DNA from: Elephas maximus indicus
Taxonomy: Eukaryota > Chordata > Mammalia > Proboscidea > Elephantidae
DNA length: 64,000 nt
NCBI RefSeq assembly: GCF_024166365.1
Contig: NC_064824.1
Location: forward strand, 130,191,108-130,255,107
Reading direction: 5' to 3'
Positions 58,041 through 64,000 of the stretch are shown piece by piece. The notes under the pieces are model-generated. The model searched no databases. It saw only the letters and a program-made list of their open reading frames with translations, and had not been told where the DNA came from. The position numbers and the translations under genes are program-made. Within the stretch, counting starts at the first letter, position 1. Each line of letters begins with the position of its first letter.

Positions 58041-58315
58041 TTTGATGCCTTTTTATGTGTGTTGTTGACAATTTCATTTTTCCACATACTTTTTTGTGCT
58101 GAGGCGTTTTTCTTAGTAAATTGTGAGATCCTCACTTTCATAGTGTTTGACTTTATGTTAGTTGAGTCGTTACGTTTTTCTTGGTTTTTGTCTTGAGTTA
58201 TAGAGTTGTTATACCTTTTTGTGGTTACCTCATTATATACCCCTATTTTTCTAAGTAAAAACCTAACTTGTATTGTTCTATATCGCCTTGTATCACTCTC
58301 CATATGGCAGTTCAA
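58037..58315 (-). CDS. Inter-ORF small reading frame of L1 (hypothetical)
   Basis: 92 codons between ORF1 and ORF2, starting [11 protein letters not shown]. It is rich in Lys, Asn, Thr and Ser, has no recognised domain, and ends in TGA overlapping the ORF2 ATG by four bases (ATGA). It begins 182 nt after the ORF1 stop. The strand is A-rich, which by itself disfavours neither stops nor coding. It may be chance, or a spacer frame that delivers ribosomes to ORF2. Confidence 0.4.
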   Translation of the reverse strand: MNCHMESDTRRYRTIQVRFLLRKIGVYNEVTTKRYNNSITQDKNQEKRNDSTNIKSNTMKVRISQFTKKNASAQKSMWKNEIVNNTHKKASK

Positions 58316-58497
58316 TGCCTCCTGTATTTAGTCCCTCTTTTTGATTATTGTGATCTTTTACCTATTGACTTCCATGATTCCCTGTTATGTGTATTTTTTT
58401 TTAATTAATCTTAATTTGTTTGTTTTTGTGATTTCCCTATTTGAGTTGATATCAGGACGTTCTGTTTTGTGACCTTGTGTTGTGCTGATATCTGATA

Positions 58498-59517
58498 TTA
58501 TTGGTTCTCTGACCAAACAATATCCTTTAGTATTTCTTGTAGCTTTGGTTTGGTTTTTGCAAATTCTCTAAACTTGTGTTTGTCTGTAAATATCTTAATT
58601 TCGCCTTCATATTTCAGAGAGAGTTTTGCTGGATATATGATCCTTGGTTGGCAGTTCTTCTCCTTCAGTGTTCTGTATATGTCGTCCCATTCCCTTCTTG
58701 CCTGCATGGTTTCTGCTGAGTAGTCAGAACATATTCTTATTGATTCTCCCTTGAAGGAAACCTTTCTTTTCTCCCTGGCTGCTTTTAAAATTTTCTGTTT
58801 ATCTTTGGTTTTGGTGAGTTTGATGATAATATGTCTTGGTGTTTTTCTTTTTGGATCAATCTTAAATGGGGTTCGATGAGCATCTTGGATAGATATCCTT
58901 TCGTCTTTCATGATGTCAGGGAAGTTTTCTGTCAGAAGTTCTTCAACTATTTTCTCTGTGTTTTCTGTCCCCCCTCCCTGTTCTGGGACTCCAATCACCC
59001 GCAGGTTATCCTTCTTGATAGAGTCCCACATAATTCTTAGGGTTTCTTCATTTTTTTTAATTCTTTTATCTGATTTTTTTTCAGCTATGTTGGTGTTGAT
59101 TCCCTGGTCCTCCAGATGTCCCAGTCTGCATTCTAATTGCTCGAGTCTGCTCCTCTGACTTCCTAGTGTGTTGTCTAATTCTGTTATTTTATTGTTAATC
59201 TTTTGGATTTCTACATGTTGTCTCTCTATGGATTCTTGCAACTTATTAATTTTTCCAGTATGTTCTTGAATAATCTTTTTGAGTTCTTCAACAGTTTTAT
59301 CAGTGTGTTCCTTGGCTTTTTCTGCAGATATCCTAATTTCATTTGTGATATCATTAAGCATTCTGTAAATTAGTTTTTTATATTCTGTATCTGATAATTC
59401 CAAAATTGTATCTTCATTTGGGAAAGATTTTGATTCTTTTGTTTGGGGGGTTGGAGAAGCTGTCACGGTCTGCTTCTTTAAGTGGTTTGATATGGATTGT
59501 TGTCTCCGAGCCATCAC
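58498..59517 (-). CDS. L1 ORF1p: RNA-binding chaperone
   Basis: 339 residues, the usual mammalian length, uninterrupted. A basic N-terminus (MMARRQQS) is followed by a long heptad-rich coiled coil at about 48-140 that should trimerise the protein. The RRM-like domain starts around NLRVIGVPEQ (171-180), and a basic C-terminal domain runs to 339. ORF1p coats L1 RNA in cytoplasmic particles with ORF2p. ATG at 59517 was chosen because the next upstream sequence is CpG-rich 5'UTR. A second Met follows immediately. Confidence 0.95.
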   Translation of the reverse strand: MMARRQQSISNHLKKQTVTASPTPQTKESKSFPNEDTILELSDTEYKKLIYRMLNDITNEIRISAEKAKEHTDKTVEELKKIIQEHTGKINKLQESIERQHVEIQKINNKITELDNTLGSQRSRLEQLECRLGHLEDQGINTNIAEKKSDKRIKKNEETLRIMWDSIKKDNLRVIGVPEQGGGTENTEKIVEELLTENFPDIMKDERISIQDAHRTPFKIDPKRKTPRHIIIKLTKTKDKQKILKAAREKRKVSFKGESIRICSDYSAETMQARREWDDIYRTLKEKNCQPRIIYPAKLSLKYEGEIKIFTDKHKFREFAKTKPKLQEILKDIVWSENQ

Positions 59518-60556
59518 TGGGAAACTAGTTTTTCCAGAAAATCCGCTAAAAAAAAACTGCAGTCAGATCCCTATCAGAGTTCTCCCTCTGGCTCAGGCTA
59601 TTCAGATGTTAATGAAGCCGCCTGGGGAGGGTGGGGGAGGGAACAGAGAGATAGGAGAGTAGCACCTCAGAATATAGCCAGAGTTGCTTGTCTTGCTTGG
59701 AATGACTCTTATATCTGAGATTCCCGCGGGCGCGTCGCCTATGTGTGCTGTCTGTGTGGAGATTGCCCCCGGGGGGTCTGGCCCGCTGGAGTCACGGTCA
59801 GATCCTCCGCTTCCAGCCCCACGCCCAGCGTCAAGGCTCCCCTACTGGGACGGTGCACTCTCGACTCCAAAATCAGTCGCTGCCTCCCGGGGACTTCTCG
59901 TCCCTCCAGCCGCGTGGCCGTGCCGCCCCCGTGAACCAGGTGGGCCCCCTCCCGGGGTTAGTTCAGATGGGTGGAGTAGCTCCCCGTGCTTGTGCCGCGA
60001 CCGAGTGTCCCGGTTGGAACGCTGTTCTCCCCGCTCCAATACCAGTCGCTGCCTCCCGGGGACTTCTCCTACCGGCTGCGTCCCACGCCGCCCGCGCGAC
60101 CCGGATGGTCACCTTCCCGGGGTTAGTTCAGGGGGTGGAGCAACTCTCCGTGTTTATGGCGTACCTGCGTGCAGCCCAAATCCCTGTGGGACGGTTCCCC
60201 GGCTCGGATGCTACTCTTTCTGCTCCAAGATCAGTCACTGCCTCCCGGGGACTTCTCCTAACGGCTGCGTCCCACGCCGCCCGTGGAACCGGCTAGTCCC
60301 CCTCCCGGGGTTAGTTCAGGGGGGTGGAGCAGGTCTCTGTGCTTGTGCCGTACCTGACTGGTATGCTGGCTCCAGGCTCTGGAAACAATCGCTGCTTCCC
60401 CGTATTAGTTCGTTCTCCGTCTCTAAATCTGTGTTTGTTGTTCAGGGTTCGTAGATTGTTATGTATGTGATCGATTCACTTGTTTTTCCGTGTCTTTGTT
60501 GTAAGAGGGATCCGAGGTAGCGTCTGCCTAGTCCGCCATCTTGGCTCCGCCTCCTC
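59518..60556 (-). promoter_or_regulatory. L1 5'UTR and promoter with tandem monomers
   Basis: CpG-rich, about 1.04 kb. A YY1-type core (CAAGATGGCGG on the minus strand) lies at the very 5' end, as in human L1. CAGTCGCTGCCTCCCGGGG or close variants recur at 59874, 60043 and 60232, with a weak fourth at 60386, giving units of about 154-189 bp. Confidence 0.85.
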
Positions 60557-60570
60557 TGGGTTGAATTTTT
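60557..60570. repeat. Right target-site duplication of full-length L1
   Basis: TGGGTTGAATTTTT, identical to 52875-52888. Confidence 0.9.
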
Positions 60571-61430
60571 AAGAGTACACGCTCTTTCTTTCTCTATGAC
60601 ATTTTACCATAATTCTTATCTCCAAGGTTGGTTGCATTTTTCCCTATCATTTTGTTTTATAAAATTTTCCTCTATGGGATCTCAGAAGTGACTTGGTCTC
60701 GAAGGACCAAAGTTCAGGTATCTTCCCTCCTTTATTGCAATTATTAATGTGCTGCCTTGTTTTCCTGTTATACCACTTACAACCTGTTCTTTAAGCACTT
60801 TCTTCAAGACATTCACCTTTGGTTCCAAAGCAAACCTCTTCTCTCCTTAAGTGGGTATAGCTCATAGAGCTGGCATTTGACAGTCAACACTGTTGATTAC
60901 ATAATGGCCCGAAGCCCACAAGGAATGACAACATTGCCTAAGATTCACATTTTCCTTGTAGTAGAGGGGAAACTCATATGTTTAGACAAAATGTGCAATG
61001 TGCCACCGCTGTAAGACTGTAAAACTTCGCTTCGGGGGTTTTAGCCCCTTCTCACCTCTCCAGAGTCATACATTATCCTTCTGAGTCACTTACTTGTGGG
61101 AGAGAACCTCAAATCCCATCCCCTTGAGTAATGATGTCTGTGGAGTGAATATGGCCAAATTACTTAATATTTCTTCACCTCTCATCCTATTTTTAAATTC
61201 CAAAGACTTGAAAAAACTAAGCAAGGGAGAAACAATTTATAAGTAATTTGATTCTCATAGAGCAGAATGCCCGTGCTACACTGACGATGATGCTTTAAGT
61301 CTTCTTCATAACCCACGATTGCCTTCATTGTCCCCCAAATAAACTGATCAAAAGATTCTTACAGATTACAGGGGTGGGGGAGAGAATCAACCAAAATTAG
61401 ATAACTGAAAACTGAAATTTAGGCATTTAG
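60571..61430. other. No gene recognised
   Basis: Unassigned sequence right of the L1. It is continuous with the left flank once the insertion is removed. Confidence 0.5.
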
Positions 61431-62525
61431 CTGAAAAAGACCTCTTTAAAGTGTTGAAAAGCAAAGATGTCACCTTGAGGACCCATGCCATGTTGTTTTC
61501 AATTGCCTCATATGCATGTGAAAGCTGGACAATGAATAAGGAAGACTGAAGAAGAATTGATTCATTTGAATAATGGTGTTGGCAAAGAATATTGAATATA
61601 CCAGAAGAAAAAACAGGTCTGTCTTGGCCGACAGCCTCGGGGCACCATTACCAACCCCCAACTTGTGAGTAGAGTAGCAGAAGCCACCTCCCCTTCTAAA
61701 TGGTTTCTCCAGACATTTTTTAGGCAACTGGCCAATTTCCTGCCAATTTCCTGCCCAAGAGGCTGGGGTTTGCAGACCACAGAATCAGTTAAGATCGAAT
61801 CTGGCCTGTCTGACATGGGCAAAACCATCAGCCCCATTCTCTGGGTGACCCTGGAACTTTTCTCCCACTGGATGGAACCAAACATTAGCGCCCGGAGATT
61901 GGGGGAAGACTTTCAGAAACGAAGGGTCAGAGCCTAAGATCCAGTTTGAGAGAACGCCTTTTGAACTGAGCAAGCGCAGATGACAGAACCACCCCGGCAA
62001 CACCTTTTAGGGTCAGACCAATCAACGACCTTGCTCCTTGCCACCAGGACCCTTCCTCAGTTCTTGCCCCTAATAAAAACTGTTTCAGCCATTGTTCAGG
62101 GAACCATCTTGGCGGCATAAGTCCCAGCTTGTTCCTTTGCTTGGCCAACCAAATAAAGCTTCCTTCATTTGACGCATTTGGTGTCTCTATTTTTTTTTTT
62201 TTTTTATAGCTGCCCTGTGGGAGACCTGAGACCCCAGTAACTCAGCCAGAGTGTTCCTTGGAAGCAAGAATGGTGAGACTTTATCACAGACTTTGGACGT
62301 GTTATCAGGAGGGACCAGTGCCTGGAGAAGGACATCATACTTGGTAAGGTAGAGGATCAGTGAAAAAAAGGAAGGCCCTGTATGTGATGGATTGACACAG
62401 TGGCTGCAACAATGAGCCCAAACATAGCAACGACTGTGAGGATGGCACAGGACCAAGCAGTGTTGGTTTTGTTATACCTAGGGTCGCTATCAGTTGGAAC
62501 CGATGCAACGGCACCTAACAACTGT
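61431..62525 (+). mobile_element. 5'-truncated RTE, split by retroviral LTR
   Basis: RTE C-terminal region at 61431-61636 ('agtgttgaaaagcaaagatg') resumes at about 62245 ('gccagagtgttccttggaag') and ends 'acggcacctaacaact'. Confidence 0.87.
61637..62244 (+). mobile_element. ERV1/gammaretrovirus-type solo LTR
   Basis: About 608 bp inserted in RTE. It has a TATA-like cctaataaaaactg near 62069, then a poly(A) signal ccAAATAAAGCTTCC near 62149, the U3-R order of class I LTRs. Ends are blurred: short GCC/AGCC repeats flank it. A T17 run interrupts its 3' part. No retroviral coding sequence is attached. Confidence 0.65.
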
Positions 62526-63387
62526 TGTAGGGGAAAACACATTACAAAGTTTAGTAAAGCAAAAAGAATGTTTTATTCAGCATATGTTAAAAAAAGGCAA
62601 AAGTGGGAAGCAGACAAGCTTGTTGCTAGAGCCATGTCTTCCCAAATCCGTTACAAAATAAGCAAGAACGGGAAAACAGACAAGCATGCTGCCACAGCCA
62701 TGTCTGTCTGAGTCCAAGGAAAGTTACAGAGTCATCAATATATATTAACATTACAAATGGACAAAACCATTGAAAGCTTCACCTTTTCACAGATTGGCTA
62801 GAAACTGTGATCCTACATTTTGAATTGTCTTTCTTAACAATCATTGGTACAGGTTTCAGGAAGGACAGCCGGGAGGGTCTTCATTGGTGCAACAAATTTG
62901 TATTCAGTAAATGCTAATAGAAAAAGATAAGAATGGAAAGTCTTTTGTGTTCTGTTTGATGGGCTTTGTGTGAAAAGTTCCCTAAAAGATATTTTCCAAG
63001 ATTATCCTATCGTCTTTATTCCTCAGGGCCCAGTTGATGTGTCCTTGTGAGTCCAGCTCCAGCTGGGTCACATTCTCTATGCTCAAGGACAGGGAATAAT
63101 GATTCCAGTATTTTTTCCTAAATCAGAGCAACAACAACAAACTGAATTTCATATACATTCAAATAAAAAAATTCTAATTCACTTCTTAATAAAGCAGGAA
63201 AAAGCACACTTTTTGACAAAGCAATCATATGTTTTAATCTGGGCCAAGATTGAAAGGAGCAGAAGCTGATGCTGTAGGAAGCAAATAGTTGTTTAATTTC
63301 TATTTCTCTGCTCCAAATCAAAAAAATAGAGGGTGGTTTCTCTAAGCCTCCTGATTGAATGGAAGCTAACTGCAGGACCCAGAACAC
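62526..63387. other. No gene; 2 x 66 bp tandem duplication at 62592-62723
   Basis: CAGACAAGC and GCCATGTCT blocks recur 66 bases apart (62611 and 62677). The surrounding sequence may be an unrecognised LTR. Confidence 0.5.
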
Positions 63388-63571
63388 CGCTTGCTGTTGT
63401 CGTCGAATTTATTTCAGTTCGTAGTGACCCCATGTGTTATAGAGAAGGACTACCCTGTAGGGTTTTCTTGGCTGTAATGTTTATGGAAGCAGTTCACCAG
63501 GACTTTCTTCTGCAGTGCTCCTGGGTGGGTTTGTTAGCCAAACACAAACCATTTGTACCACCAAGGAACCT
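63388..63571 (-). repeat. AfroSINE, older subtype
   Basis: 'gctgttgtcgtcgaatttat' to 'gtaccaccaaggaacc'. Confidence 0.8.
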
Positions 63572-64000
63572 GTGGTTCATATCAAGCACTCAATTAATTG
63601 CTAGTGAAAGAGCTCATGTTCGAGACCGCCTCCAAGGCAAAGCAGCATTTTCAGCCTTTTGCAGGGTATCTCCTATCAAGTTGTGTCGTTTTCCTATTAG
63701 GGCAGTGACCAGTTTCCGAAACCCAAGCATCTGTTCTGCTATATGATTAGACAGTACAGTGAGCTGTTTGAAATTGTGACTGTCCTAGAAATATGCTAAA
63801 GATATATTATCTGAGTCAAAGCTTGGGCAGCTCAAGAAAACATGTATGCCTAGACATATCACATTCAGAGAAATAATTATTAATAGTAATAAAAGCCAAG
63901 AGTTACTGAGTCCCTGCTGTGTGTCAGCCTTCTTCCAAACTTCAGCCTTTAAAGTCTGGACTACCCAAACTCCTGGTTCCTTCAAAGTTATTCAAAGTGA
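63572..64000. other. No gene recognised
   Basis: Unassigned to the window end. Confidence 0.45.

Larger units (their letters stand above)
53218..60556 (-). mobile_element. Full-length L1 retrotransposon with open ORF1 and ORF2
   Basis: About 7.3 kb. 5' end at 60556 (reads GAGGAGGCGGAGCCAAGATG on the minus strand). 5'UTR 59518-60556, ORF1 58498-59517, 457-bp inter-ORF region, ORF2 54225-58040, 3'UTR 53230-54224 with AATAAA (complement at 53238-53243) and A tail. Flanked, together with the transduced segment, by identical 14-bp duplications. The base before the duplication gives a TCTT/AAAA nick, matching L1 endonuclease preference. Open frames and exact duplications indicate a recent insertion. 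Confidence 0.95.

Overview
This is a window of nuclear DNA from a placental mammal. It is almost certainly from an afrotherian and most probably a proboscidean (elephant). The main evidence is the repeat content. About 37 copies belong to tRNA-derived short interspersed elements typical of elephants, hyraxes and sirenians. There are ten or more RTE-clade (BovB-like) LINE copies, MaLR-type LTRs, and a full-length L1 with open reading frames. Nothing is bacterial, organellar or CRISPR-like.

Host genes are few. (1) A processed ferritin light chain (FTL) pseudogene at 5082-6470 still carries its 5'UTR iron-responsive element and is split by an LTR. (2) An intact, intronless 112-codon gene at 6713-7051 (+) resembles the human small cysteine and glycine repeat (SCYGR/KRTAP28) family. 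(3) Coding exons 2-6 of an SLC19A3-like (thiamine transporter 2-like) gene lie on the minus strand from 38956 down to 10485, in the correct order. Exons 2, 5 and 6 remain open, but exon 3 has a nonsense codon and two frameshifts, exon 4 has lost its 3' end and donor, and the acceptors of exons 3 and 6 are mutated. I read it as a decayed paralogue, probably the counterpart of the human C2orf83 locus beside SLC19A3. As I recall, human SCYGR and SLC19A3 both map to 2q36.3, so the neighbourhood looks syntenic.

Layout: 0-5 kb, RTE and SINEs. 5-7 kb, FTL pseudogene and SCYGR-like gene. 7-15 kb, nested L1/SINE/RTE and the last SLC19A3-like exon. 15-23 kb, LTRs and old L1. 22.9-23.3 kb, a TA-flanked MITE. 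23-39 kb, the remaining SLC19A3-like exons with many SINEs, RTE tails and a foldback hAT-type element. 40-46 kb, MIRs, SINEs and a three-copy unclassified repeat. 46-49.8 kb, a near-complete RTE broken by an LTR. 52.9-60.6 kb, one full-length minus-strand L1 carrying a 3' transduction. 60.6-64 kb, RTE split by a retroviral solo LTR, then mostly unassigned sequence.

The most notable items are the following. The L1 has all catalytic residues, a 14-bp target duplication, 5'UTR monomers, an unusual inter-ORF reading frame that overlaps ORF2 by ATGA, and about 310 bp of 3'-transduced sequence. A tRNA-Gly-headed SINE has a body and tail that match the two ends of the RTE element. A long-arm hAT-like foldback element has an 8-bp target duplication. 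The SLC19A3-like locus is decayed. All repeat-family names rest on remembered consensus features, and no database search was possible.
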